Assembly (NCBI GenBank): GCA_047618565.1 | Contig: JBLHKW010000036.1 | Span: 1-36,347 of the forward strand | Length of the DNA: 36,347 nucleotides | Source of the DNA: JBLHKW01 sp047618565 | GTDB lineage: Bacteria; Planctomycetota; UBA1135; GCA-002686595 | Direction of reading: 5' to 3' | Shown: positions 1 to 7,550 of the stretch, piece by piece | How the letters are laid out: every line of letters begins with the position of its first letter | Numbering within the stretch: position 1 is the first letter of the stretch | The notes under the pieces: generated by a model | What the model was told of the DNA's origin: nothing | The model's input: only the letters and a program-made list of their open reading frames with translations | Database searches by the model: none | Position numbers and translations under genes: made by a program

Positions 1-191
1 GCGTACCTGCTACTAGCTATATGTAGCGAACCACAGAATGGGACCGCCGGGGACACAAAAAGGTTCCCCCCCGCTAATCCTGTGCCGGGGCCCCGGGCTT
101 GCCCGCCAGCGCGTCAGCACGCCGTGTATGGGCAGTGTAAATCCATAGGGCTGTCCATGCCCGGCCTGGAGCCCGCCTGGTGGCCTTTGTG

Positions 192-197
192 TACTCT
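192..197 (+). promoter_or_regulatory. -10-like TACTCT, leaderless-type promoter candidate
   Basis: TACTCT fits the TANNNT pattern of a -10 element and is followed by six bases and then ATG at 204. This would place the transcription start at or next to the start codon. No -35 hexamer is visible at 16-18 nt spacing. The same arrangement recurs before five other genes in the window, which is the main support. Confidence 0.4.
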
Positions 198-203
198 CCG
201 TCC

Positions 204-671
204 ATGGAGCCCCTGCGACGAGTCCTGCGCCTGCGCGCGCTGCTGTGGGCCTGTGTGGCCTGCTCGTCGCTCTGCGCCGGTTGCAAGCCGGAGGTGCGTC
301 AGATTCCCTTCGACGATGGCTCCGTGTTCGTCGAGAGCCACTGGCGCCGAGACCTCCTGGAGGGCGAATTCCGGCAGTTTTACCCCGGGGGCCAGCTCCA
401 GCGCCAGGGCCGCTACCGCGCCGGCCTGCCCGATGGGGTCTGGATGAGCTGGTACGGCAATGGCCAGCAGGGGACCGCCGAGGTGTATTCACGCGGGGTG
501 AAAAACGGCCCCTGGACCGAGTGGTACGCCACGGGCGACAAGCGCGCCGAGGGCCTCTGGACCGATGGGGACCGCGAGGGCCTCTGGCTGCACTGGAGTC
601 CGGACGGTGAACCCGGAAGCGACGCGACCTGGGAGCACGGGACGCGCGTCGCCGTGCGCTACTTCCAGTAG
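204..671 (+). CDS. Small MORN_2-repeat lipoprotein
   Basis: A 155-residue exported protein built from about four imperfect 23-25-residue repeats of the MORN_2 / YwqK-antitoxin type, with signatures such as GVWMSWYGNGQ and GPWTEWYATGDKRAEG. The N-terminus has Arg residues, a hydrophobic stretch and a cysteine at residue 27 (SLCAGC). This suggests a lipoprotein signal, although Cys at the -3 position of the lipobox is unusual. I chose ATG 204 over the GTG at 180 because a -10-like TACTCT ends six bases before it. The gene at 10595 is a much longer relative of the same architecture. The YwqK antitoxin label comes from family naming only, and no toxin gene is adjacent. The function is unknown; a structural or surface role is as likely as any. 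Confidence 0.8.
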   Translation: MEPLRRVLRLRALLWACVACSSLCAGCKPEVRQIPFDDGSVFVESHWRRDLLEGEFRQFYPGGQLQRQGRYRAGLPDGVWMSWYGNGQQGTAEVYSRGVKNGPWTEWYATGDKRAEGLWTDGDREGLWLHWSPDGEPGSDATWEHGTRVAVRYFQ

Positions 672-683
672 CCGGGGATGCGC

Positions 684-689
684 TAGGCT
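684..689 (+). promoter_or_regulatory. -10-like TAGGCT, leaderless-type promoter candidate
   Basis: TAGGCT lies 12 nt after the stop of the preceding gene and seven bases before ATG 697. If it is a real -10, transcription starts at the A of that ATG, which favours 697 over the internal ATG at 775. No -35 is recognisable. Confidence 0.4.
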
Positions 690-696
690 GGGAAGC

Positions 697-2400
697 ATGG
701 GACGCCCGATGACTCGCCATTCACCATTCGCGGGAGATTCCTGGCGAGCTCGACTTGCCGAGCCCCGTGGGCCGATGCGCGCCGGTGGCCGCGCGTTGCA
801 GGTCGTGCCGCTTCTCACCCTGCTCGCGGTCGGTTGTTCGCGCCCGGATCCAGGCCCGTTCCGGCACGTCGTCCTGATCAGCCTCGACACGACGCGCGCC
901 GACCACCTTGACCCCTACGGCGCGACGCGCCCGACCACGCCGCGCATCGCGGCCCTGGCCGAGGCGGGCGTGCTCTTCGAGCACGTGCTCTCCCCGGCGC
1001 CGACCACCCTGGCGGCGCACACCTCGATCATGACCGGCTGCTACCCGCAGTCCCACGGGGTGGCCCGCAACGGCTTCAACGTGAACCCGGCCAACGTGAT
1101 GCTGGCCGAGCTGCTGGCGGACGAGGGCTTTCACACCGCGGGCTTTCTCGGCTCCTGGGCGCTGCACAGCTCCTTCGACTTCAACCAGGGTTTCGACACG
1201 TTCGACGAGAGCTTCGACGTCCTCGTGGGCGCCGAGCGCGGGGGCGGCCACGATCAGGATCAGCGCGATGCGCGCCAGGTGACGGACGCGCTCCTGTCCC
1301 ATGTGGACCGGGTCGAGGCCGAGCGCATGTTCCTGTTCGCGCACTACTTTGACGCCCACCAGCCCTACGAGCCGCCGGCGCCCCATGGGGCCAGCTTTCG
1401 TAGCCCCGGAGACCTCGAGCAGGCTGGCGATAGCCACCTCGGAAGGGCCGTGGCTGAGCGCGTGGAGAGCATCCTCGGACAGCCTCTTTCGGTCTCCCAG
1501 CTGATCACTCACGGGCTGTTTCGGCCGCTGATCGAGCAGGCCGATGGTGAGCCGCGTGGACTCGATCGCCAGCTGGCGAACCTGTACGCGGGCGAGGTCG
1601 CGTACATCGATCAACAGATCGCGCGGCTGCTCGCGGGGCTGAACACGCGCGGGATCCTGGAGGACGCGCTGGTGATCCTTACCGGCGACCACGGCGAGAC
1701 GTTCTGGGAGCACGGCGACGCTTGGAACCACGGACTCTGGGTGTACGACACGACGGTCCGTGTCCCGTTGATCCTGTGCTTTCCGGACGGCCGTGGAGCT
1801 GGAACTCGCGTCACGGCGCCAGTGTCGACGATCGATATCGTGCCGACCCTGTGCGATTTGCTGGGCCTCGCAAGACCCGCAAGGGTGCAGGGAATGAGCC
1901 TCGTCCCGGCACTCGCCGGCGGGGCGTTCGAGCGCGGGCCGGTCTACACCCAGGCGACCCAGCCGCTCTCCCGCGCGGTCGAGCTAACGGGTCCATGGCC
2001 CAATCTCCTGAAGCCGCGCGCGGTGCGTAGGGGTCGTTGGAAATACGTGCAGGCCCCGTACCTGTCCTCGCGCGAACGGCGGCCGCAGGTCATGCTCGCG
2101 AGCGCGGGCCTCGAACAGCTGTTCGATCTGCAAACCGATCCGGGGGAACAGGTGAACCTGTTGCGGTCGGACCTGGATCCCGGGGCTGCGGCAGCCCTGG
2201 AGTCTCTCCGCGGGCAGCTGGAGGCATGGGCGGCGTCCGCAGATCCGCTCCCGAGCGCCTTCAACAGCGGGCAGAGCGCCGAGATCCTGAGGCGACTTGA
2301 TGGGCTCGGTTACGTGGGCTCCGACGAGGAACAGGACGAGGAACAGGACGAGGAACAGGACGAGGAACAGGACGAGGAAAACGGCGACGAGGATCGCTGA
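697..2400 (+). CDS. Sulfatase-like lipoprotein with Thr at the nucleophile position
   Basis: A 567-residue alkaline-phosphatase-superfamily protein of the sulfatase type (PF00884-like). The metal-binding N-terminal motif is SLDTTRADH (Asp64) and the later metal motif is GDHGETFWEHG. At the place of the formylglycine motif CxPSR it reads TLAAH (Thr104 to His108) before TSIMTG, so it lacks the Cys or Ser that sulfatase-modifying enzymes convert. It may therefore be a phosphodiesterase- or phosphotransferase-like hydrolase rather than a true sulfatase. A hydrophobic stretch followed by LLAVGC (Cys47) suggests a lipoprotein. Start choice: ATG 697 has a -10-like hexamer seven bases upstream; ATG 775 would give a shorter, more typical lipoprotein signal. 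The C-terminus is an acidic tail from four perfect copies of a 12-nt repeat plus a degenerate fifth. It converges on the cytochrome gene, with a hairpin over its stop codon. Confidence 0.85.
   Translation: MGRPMTRHSPFAGDSWRARLAEPRGPMRAGGRALQVVPLLTLLAVGCSRPDPGPFRHVVLISLDTTRADHLDPYGATRPTTPRIAALAEAGVLFEHVLSPAPTTLAAHTSIMTGCYPQSHGVARNGFNVNPANVMLAELLADEGFHTAGFLGSWALHSSFDFNQGFDTFDESFDVLVGAERGGGHDQDQRDARQVTDALLSHVDRVEAERMFLFAHYFDAHQPYEPPAPHGASFRSPGDLEQAGDSHLGRAVAERVESILGQPLSVSQLITHGLFRPLIEQADGEPRGLDRQLANLYAGEVAYIDQQIARLLAGLNTRGILEDALVILTGDHGETFWEHGDAWNHGLWVYDTTVRVPLILCFPDGRGAGTRVTAPVSTIDIVPTLCDLLGLARPARVQGMSLVPALAGGAFERGPVYTQATQPLSRAVELTGPWPNLLKPRAVRRGRWKYVQAPYLSSRERRPQVMLASAGLEQLFDLQTDPGEQVNLLRSDLDPGAAAALESLRGQLEAWAASADPLPSAFNSGQSAEILRRLDGLGYVGSDEEQDEEQDEEQDEEQDEENGDEDR
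2323..2382 (+). repeat. 12-nt tandem repeat coding Asp-Glu-Glu-Gln
   Basis: Four perfect copies of GACGAGGAACAG (2323-2334, 2335-2346, 2347-2358, 2359-2370) are followed by a degenerate fifth copy. They encode an acidic DEEQ repeat at the C-terminus of the sulfatase-like protein. The unit is a multiple of three, so changes in copy number would alter tail length without shifting frame. Confidence 0.95.
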
Positions 2401-2410
2401 TCCTCGTCGC
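2384..2410. terminator. Hairpin over the stop codon between convergent genes
   Basis: A perfect 12-bp inverted repeat (arms 2384-2395 and 2399-2410) has a 3-nt loop. It includes the TGA stop of the sulfatase-like gene and lies 26 nt before the end of the convergent cytochrome gene. It could terminate both transcripts. No U-tract follows on either strand, so it is not a classical intrinsic terminator. Confidence 0.6.
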
Positions 2411-2436
2411 GGTGGGTCTTGATGCCCCTGGGGCTG

Positions 2437-4515
2437 CTAGTCGCAGATGTCGACGGCCAGGGCGTTGGAGAGCCCGATGCCGAACGGGTCCGGGTTGTCG
2501 CGGTACCAGATCTGGTAGAAGCGCTTGGTCCCGATCAGCATCGGGTCGACCGGGACCGTGACGCTGCCGTCGCCCTGGCCGTCGAGTGCGAAGACCTGTC
2601 CGCGCTGGATCGGGACGCGGATCAGCAGGGAGCCGCCCGCGAAGGGCAGGTTGCGGGAACCGGGGCCGGAGATGATCTGGGCGAACGTGTTCGGTCGCGC
2701 GCCCGTCAACGTGATGTCGAAAGTGCCGGCCGCGGCGCTCGGAAGGCCGACCGAGGAGATATGGCCGAAGGTGCCCGTCGAGTTCTGCTTGGGCAGGCCG
2801 TAGGTGACCGGCGTGGCACACAGGCCGGAGGCTAGCTGGCGATCCAGGGAAGCCATCAGGACCGGCGCGCTCTTGCCGAATGCCGTCCACAGGTTGTAGG
2901 CCTCGAGACCGCGGCTGTTGGTGGTGTTCTCGTCACGAAGGAACTCGATGTACTCCTTCGTGGTCGTCTGGTGGAAGAGCTCGACCTCGACCCGCACGGC
3001 GCCCATCGGAACGGGGTACGGCGTATCGGACCAGTAGTGCTCCTCCGCGTAGGTCACGCCGACAGGCTGGGCCTGGGCGTCCTCGAACGGGCCGCTGTTG
3101 TAGCCGCGGGGCGGGATGCGGTTGTCCTTGACAATCGTGTTGTTCAGCACGAAGTGGAAGCTGGGGCCGGCGGGGATGCCCGTGGCCGCGGACATGTTCG
3201 CGTCCAGGCCCTGTTCGATCTCGAAGACCGACGTGTTCCCGGTGGTCAGGGTGGCCGTCGGCGCGTCGTATTGACCGTGCTCGGAGAGCACCACGTCGCC
3301 GCCGTCGAAGAAGGTCACGTGCAACCACATGCGCCGGCCTTCGCCGTAACCCGTGGGCAGCTTGTGGCCTGTCTGGTTGACGACGCGTGCGTTCAGGGTG
3401 CCGCCGTCCAGGAACAGATCCAGGTCGGCCGCCGCCTGAAGCATGTCGATGTTGCGCTGCGTGGCATCCGCGACCGTAACGGCCGAGAGGCCGGTTTCGA
3501 CGTCGGGGAACATGCTGCGGATGGCCTGGAGGACCCAGCTGTTGGCGCCGTTGAAGTGGTGCTGGGGCAGGTCATCCCGTGCGATACCACCCAATCCGGG
3601 CACGCACGCGGTGCCTGACGTGTCCGGCATGTGGCAGTCCTGGCAGCTCGAGACCGCGGTCTTGTTGCCACCGAAGCGTCCGCCCATCTCGATCGCCGCG
3701 AGGGCGAAGTCGCTGTTGGCCCACTCGCTGTAGGTGCGCTCGACCGGGAACTCGTCACGCTTGTCCTGGGTCGGGTGCGGGCCATCGGCGTTCTTGTCGT
3801 AGGTGCCGTCGGGCTGGCGCGTGAAGACCGGGTTGGATACGTCGTGGCAGGTTCCGCACAGCAGGGAGTCCTGATGGAAGCTGGACTCGCGCCACTGGTG
3901 ATAGGGGAAGCTTGCGTCCAGCTCGAAGGGCCCGCGGCGGCGGTCCTCCGGGTCGATGACGAACTGGCCCGTGTGGACCTCGTTGATCGGTGCGTCGATC
4001 AGGCCAGCGAGGATGCCCAGGTCCTCGACCGGGTTGACGCCGGCCTCGTAGACCGGGTCGACCAGGCGGTGGCAGAAGTTGCACGACACGCCGTCGAAGT
4101 CCCCGTTGGCCTGGCTCAGCCCTGAACCGTCGGTCGGGATGGTGTCGCCCTCGATCCAGGACATGGGTGCGTGGCAACGCAGGCAGAGGTGTCCGGCGAA
4201 GTCGGCGTCCTGCTCGGCGATGGCGAGCGCGGCAAAGAAAATCGGATCGCGTCCGGCCTGGCCCATCATGGATGCGGCCCAGGGCCGGTAAGGCTCGGTA
4301 CCGAGGTCGTAGTTGGCGTGGCAGGACGTGCACTGCTCGGAGCGCAGCAGCGGGTCTACCATGGCCTCGCCGAGCTGGGTCCCGGGCTGGTCGAAGTCGG
4401 CCAGAATCGTGGGCACGGTTCCGCCGGGGCCGATGGCAGCAAAGGTGAGTCCCATGCCTGCGGCGATGGTCAGCCCTTGAACGACGGTACGGAGACTCGG
4501 CTGGGTGGCGCGCAT
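2437..4515 (-). CDS. Exported five-haem c-type cytochrome with C-terminal beta module
   Basis: A 692-residue protein with an N-terminal hydrophobic segment (about residues 12-30) that looks like a signal peptide. Five CxxCH haem-attachment motifs follow, with first cysteines at residues 62, 111, 145, 220 and 291 (CTSCH, CLRCH, CNFCH, CGTCH, CQDCH). It should act outside the cytoplasmic membrane as an electron-transfer or haem enzyme; the substrate cannot be told. The middle (about 330-560) has no motif I recognise. The last ~125 residues, starting near YGLPKQNSTG and containing YQIWYRDNPD, resemble a beta-rich module I associate with secreted planctomycete proteins (recalled, not searched). 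It is transcribed divergently from the lamin-tail gene. The start has no strong ribosome-binding site, but a TTGACA-like -35 lies about 100 nt upstream. Confidence 0.85.
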   Translation of the reverse strand: MRATQPSLRTVVQGLTIAAGMGLTFAAIGPGGTVPTILADFDQPGTQLGEAMVDPLLRSEQCTSCHANYDLGTEPYRPWAASMMGQAGRDPIFFAALAIAEQDADFAGHLCLRCHAPMSWIEGDTIPTDGSGLSQANGDFDGVSCNFCHRLVDPVYEAGVNPVEDLGILAGLIDAPINEVHTGQFVIDPEDRRRGPFELDASFPYHQWRESSFHQDSLLCGTCHDVSNPVFTRQPDGTYDKNADGPHPTQDKRDEFPVERTYSEWANSDFALAAIEMGGRFGGNKTAVSSCQDCHMPDTSGTACVPGLGGIARDDLPQHHFNGANSWVLQAIRSMFPDVETGLSAVTVADATQRNIDMLQAAADLDLFLDGGTLNARVVNQTGHKLPTGYGEGRRMWLHVTFFDGGDVVLSEHGQYDAPTATLTTGNTSVFEIEQGLDANMSAATGIPAGPSFHFVLNNTIVKDNRIPPRGYNSGPFEDAQAQPVGVTYAEEHYWSDTPYPVPMGAVRVEVELFHQTTTKEYIEFLRDENTTNSRGLEAYNLWTAFGKSAPVLMASLDRQLASGLCATPVTYGLPKQNSTGTFGHISSVGLPSAAAGTFDITLTGARPNTFAQIISGPGSRNLPFAGGSLLIRVPIQRGQVFALDGQGDGSVTVPVDPMLIGTKRFYQIWYRDNPDPFGIGLSNALAVDICD

Positions 4516-4577
4516 GTTGAGTTCGAATCCGGTGATGGCGAAGCGGGTGCTGGGCAGGACGGGGCCCCGTCTGGACG

Positions 4578-4607
4578 GTAGCGGTCCTATTAAAGTTCCC
4601 CCGCTAC
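4578..4607. repeat. Inverted repeat in the divergent intergenic region
   Basis: GTAGCGG (4578-4584) and CCGCTAC (4601-4607) form a perfect 7-bp inverted repeat with a 16-nt AT-richer centre. The centre includes the -10-like sequence proposed for the cytochrome gene, so a regulator bound here could control it. It may instead be chance in GC-rich DNA. Confidence 0.4.
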
Positions 4608-4621
4608 GCGCTTCTTGTCAA
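4589..4621 (-). promoter_or_regulatory. Possible promoter of the cytochrome gene
   Basis: On the minus strand, TTGACA (4621 to 4616) matches the -35 consensus. A TTTAAT -10-like hexamer lies at 4594 to 4589. The spacing of 21 nt is longer than the usual 17, so the pairing is doubtful unless a regulator distorts the spacer. A start of transcription near 4582 would give a leader of about 65 nt. Confidence 0.35.
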
Positions 4622-4775
4622 GGGGAGCTGTGCCGTCAGGAAAGAATTTCCGGGCCGGTTTGGGGAAACCGCTCACGGGAGCGGCGGTCCCTTGGGAGTC
4701 GTCGATCTCCGGTCGCCGATCTGGATTGCCGCCCACCTCGAACCACCCGATACCCAAGGACCTGCACTACCTGTG

Positions 4776-5753
4776 ATGGATCTCAAACGACCGCTCGCCC
4801 TCGCCGCCCTGCTCCTGTGTCTGACCGAGACCGGCCAGGCCCAGACGTCTTCTGGCTGTGCGCCGACCGGCGCGACCGCCCCCAATCTGGCCGTACACCG
4901 TGTTCAGGGGGCACGCGTGCTGCGCCTCGACAACGGGCCCGCCATGGGCCGTGGAATCGTTCTGGCCTATCGTCGCGGCGTGTCGGGCGGCGGCGCAGCG
5001 CGGCCGATGCTCGGGGGCTGCCTGGGCGAGGCCCGTGGCCGCATGATCGCAGCCGTCCCCCTGGACGTCGTGGGAGCATTCGAGATGCCCCTCTCGGCTG
5101 CCACCCTGCTCGCCAGGCCGACCTTGAGCGTGGTCACGATCCCGCCCGGGGCGTCGCTCGCGCAGGCCTCGCTCAGCAACAGCCTCTCACTGGGCCCGGT
5201 CCACGATCGCGACCCGGTGGGCCTCGGAACGACGAGCACGGAGATCGTGATCACCGAGTTCATGAAGGACCCGAGCACCGTCGGCGACTCCGCAGGCGAG
5301 TGGATCGAGCTGTTCAACCCCGGTTCCGTGGGGGTCGATATCGAGGGCTGGGTGCTCAGTGACCTGGGTTCGGACAGCGTCACCCTGGCGAACGCCGGCA
5401 TGGGCATCGTGGTGCCCGCTGGCGACTTCCTGGTGCTCGGCAAGAATGATGACCCCACGCTCAATGGCGGCGTCACGGTGGACTTCGTGCTGTCCGGCAC
5501 GACCCTGTCCAACGGTGACGACGAGATCATCCTGAGCTTGCCCGACGGGCGCCTCGTGGATCAGGTGGTCTTCGACGGTGGCACCCTCTGGCCGGATGCG
5601 GCGGGTCGTTCGGCGAGTCTCGAGATCTCGGCCTTCGACGTCGTGGCGAATGACGACCCCGCACGCTGGTGCAACTCGTCGACGCCCCTGTCGGCCACGA
5701 ATACGGACACGGGTACACCCGGACTGGCCAACGATTCTTGTCTGGGGGGATGA
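4776..5753 (+). CDS. Secreted lamin-tail-domain (LTD) protein
   Basis: A 325-residue protein with a clear signal peptide (MDLKRPLALAALLL, cleavage likely after TGQA). Residues about 20-145 match nothing I recognise. The second half is a lamin-tail domain: IVITEFMKDPS opens it, GEWIELFNPG and GWVLSD follow, then LSNGDDEIILSLPDG and QVVFDGG. The end carries the usual SLEIS and GTPG features of secreted LTD proteins. These are Ig-like folds found on exported bacterial proteins, often beside nucleases or phosphatases, but no catalytic domain is visible here. I chose ATG 4776 over an upstream in-frame GTG (4692) because the signal peptide begins exactly there. A strong hairpin follows the stop and the next gene converges. 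Confidence 0.85.
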   Translation: MDLKRPLALAALLLCLTETGQAQTSSGCAPTGATAPNLAVHRVQGARVLRLDNGPAMGRGIVLAYRRGVSGGGAARPMLGGCLGEARGRMIAAVPLDVVGAFEMPLSAATLLARPTLSVVTIPPGASLAQASLSNSLSLGPVHDRDPVGLGTTSTEIVITEFMKDPSTVGDSAGEWIELFNPGSVGVDIEGWVLSDLGSDSVTLANAGMGIVVPAGDFLVLGKNDDPTLNGGVTVDFVLSGTTLSNGDDEIILSLPDGRLVDQVVFDGGTLWPDAAGRSASLEISAFDVVANDDPARWCNSSTPLSATNTDTGTPGLANDSCLGG

Positions 5754-5775
5754 GGGGAGCTGGCCAGTGACGGGT

Positions 5776-5803
5776 GCGGGCGCTCCTTCACCGGGGCGCC
5801 CGC
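5776..5803. terminator. Hairpin between convergent genes
   Basis: An 11-bp stem with one G-U pair (arms 5776-5786 and 5793-5803) closes a 6-nt loop, TTCACC. It sits 22 nt after the lamin-tail stop and 33 nt before the end of the convergent sulfatase-like gene, so it could stop both transcripts. The following TCTGTCC is only weakly T-rich. Confidence 0.6.
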
Positions 5804-5836
5804 TCTGTCCGTTGTGGGTCGTTTCCGGCCCCGGGC

Positions 5837-7369
5837 TCACTCGCCTGAGACAGGTACCAGCTGCTTACCGCAGCCCGCATGGGTGCCCGGCTCCGAGAAA
5901 CGCTCGTCGTAGTGTCCCGGGCATGTCCACTGCCACTCGTCCGGCGTACGCTCGCTGCCGCCTTCCGCGTAGCCCAGCGCCTCAAGCTGCGCGATGACAT
6001 CCGGATCGGCCGTGCCATCGTCCGCGAAGTGCTCCAGCACCCAGGGGTCGCGCTTGGCCAGGTCGGCCATGAGTCGCTCCCAGATCTCGGGATGGTCGTT
6101 GATGCGGTTCACGAGTTCGTCCGGATCCGTGCGCAGGTTGTACAGCTCGCTGGCCTTGAGCATGTGCGGCCTGTAGGTGAGCTTCCAGTCGCCGTCGATG
6201 ATGCAGAATAGGTACTTCGCGTCCGGGCGCTTCTCGATCATGCTGGCGTTCGTGTCGTAGCCGTTGATCTGATCCGCGTAGGCGATGCGCGGCGCCGAGG
6301 GCCTGCCCTCGATCAGGGGCCGGAGGCTCTCCCCGTCGATGAAGTCGGGCACGTCCAGGCCGGCGTAGTCGAGCAGGGTCGGCACGATATCGACCGTGCG
6401 CACGACCTCGCCGATCTCCGAGCGCGTCGCCGCTGTGGGCGTGCGGATGATCAGCGGCACCAGGATCTGCTCCTGGTAGACCATCCGGTGTGCCGCCCAG
6501 TTGTGGTCGGCCGCGCCGTCGGAAAGGCCTTCACCGTGGTCAGCGGTCAGGGCGATCACGCTGTTGTCGTAGACGCCCAGGTCCTTGAAGCCCTGGATGA
6601 GCCGTCCAAACTGGGCGTCCAGATAGTGGATCTCGGCCGCGTAGAAGCGGTCGCGCGTCACGCTGTCGAGGGTGCCGGACTCCTTGGCGGATTTCAGCAG
6701 GGCCAGCAGCCGCGGGCCCAGCTCGCTATCGGGCGGCATGAGCGTCGGGTCGTGCGGGTCCCAGTAGTGGATCCACAGGAAGAACGGTCCGTCCTGCTCG
6801 GCGACCCAGGCGAGAGCCACGTCGGTGGAGCCGTCGGAGCGACGCTGGAGGTTCTGGGTGTCCCAGCCGAGCACACCCTTGTCCTCCTTCGGGATCATCG
6901 AGCCCTCCATGCTGTCGAAGAGGTCGAAGTCGCGGTTGAAGCCGAAGTACGACGAGACCGGGAAGGCGCTGTGCACCGCACCGGTGGCGTATCCCGCTTC
7001 CTTGAGGAAGGACGACAGCAGCGGCTGGCCCTCCGGAATCCTGAATCCACTCGCGGCGGAGAGCACCCGCAGGCCGTGCGTGTAGGGGTAGGTGCCCGTC
7101 AGGATCGAGGCGTGGGAGACGGGCGTGACCGAGGAGGCCGAGATGGCCATGTCGAAGCGCGCGCCGTCCTCTGCCAGGGCGTCGAAGTGGGGCGTGTGAT
7201 CCGGTTTCGCGTAGCCGTAGGTGCCGAAGTAATCGGGCCGTGTCGTGTCCAGGGTGATGAGCACGATGTTGGGCCGGCCGGCCGCGCCTCCGCCGCTACA
7301 GGCGCCGCAGCCGAGGCCGAGCAGGAGGAGGGGAATCCAGTGCGAGAGGTCGCGGGTCGTGCGTGTCAT
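5837..7369 (-). CDS. Second sulfatase-like lipoprotein with Thr at the nucleophile position
   Basis: A 510-residue sulfatase-type protein. The N-terminus has a hydrophobic run (WIPLLLLGLG) ending in cysteines at 21 and 24, so a lipoprotein signal is likely, though the lipobox is imperfect. Metal-binding motifs are ITLDTTRPDYFG (Asp41) and TADHGEGLSDG. The position of CxPSR reads TPVSH (Thr82 to His86) before ASILTG, again with Thr instead of Cys or Ser. It is related to the protein at 697-2400 but has a different C-terminus, without the acidic tail. The start is ATG 7369, not the upstream in-frame extension, because the lipoprotein signal begins there and a TAGCAT -10-like box ends eight bases before it. 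The substrate is unknown; a phosphodiester is as plausible as a sulfate ester. Confidence 0.85.
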   Translation of the reverse strand: MTRTTRDLSHWIPLLLLGLGCGACSGGGAAGRPNIVLITLDTTRPDYFGTYGYAKPDHTPHFDALAEDGARFDMAISASSVTPVSHASILTGTYPYTHGLRVLSAASGFRIPEGQPLLSSFLKEAGYATGAVHSAFPVSSYFGFNRDFDLFDSMEGSMIPKEDKGVLGWDTQNLQRRSDGSTDVALAWVAEQDGPFFLWIHYWDPHDPTLMPPDSELGPRLLALLKSAKESGTLDSVTRDRFYAAEIHYLDAQFGRLIQGFKDLGVYDNSVIALTADHGEGLSDGAADHNWAAHRMVYQEQILVPLIIRTPTAATRSEIGEVVRTVDIVPTLLDYAGLDVPDFIDGESLRPLIEGRPSAPRIAYADQINGYDTNASMIEKRPDAKYLFCIIDGDWKLTYRPHMLKASELYNLRTDPDELVNRINDHPEIWERLMADLAKRDPWVLEHFADDGTADPDVIAQLEALGYAEGGSERTPDEWQWTCPGHYDERFSEPGTHAGCGKQLVPVSGE

Positions 7370-7377
7370 GATCGAGG

Positions 7378-7383
7378 ATGCTA
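7378..7383 (-). promoter_or_regulatory. -10-like TAGCAT, leaderless-type promoter candidate
   Basis: On the minus strand TAGCAT is followed by eight bases and ATG at 7369, which would give a leaderless or nearly leaderless transcript. The strong hairpin at 7387-7409 lies just upstream, so upstream transcription may end there and a new transcript start here. Confidence 0.4.
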
Positions 7384-7386
7384 GCC

Positions 7387-7409
7387 GGGCGTGGGGCAGG
7401 CCCACGCCC
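7387..7409. terminator. Strong GC hairpin between two minus-strand genes
   Basis: A perfect 9-bp inverted repeat (GGGCGTGGG at 7387-7395, CCCACGCCC at 7401-7409) has a 5-nt loop. It lies about 140 nt after the stop of the upstream glycosidase-like gene and 18 nt before the next start codon on the minus strand. No T-run follows. It may be a factor-dependent terminator or a barrier between the two units. Confidence 0.45.
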
Positions 7410-7550
7410 CATTTGTCGGATTCGTCCAGGCCACTTCTGTACGTCGACGTCGGGCCAGTGTTGGACCGGCGTCGGGTCGAGGCGCTGCGGCCCCCGGATC
7501 CATGGACAGACCGCGGGGGCCGCATGCGCGCCTCGTTAGCGATCGCGGGC

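Noticed and set aside
9..27. GCTAC...GTAGC hairpin at the window start
   Set aside because: A 5-bp stem with a 9-nt loop is too weak to support a function.
4521..4530. GTTCGAATCC, like the T-loop of a tRNA
   Set aside because: The flanking bases do not form a 5-bp T-stem, and no anticodon arm or acceptor stem can be built around it.
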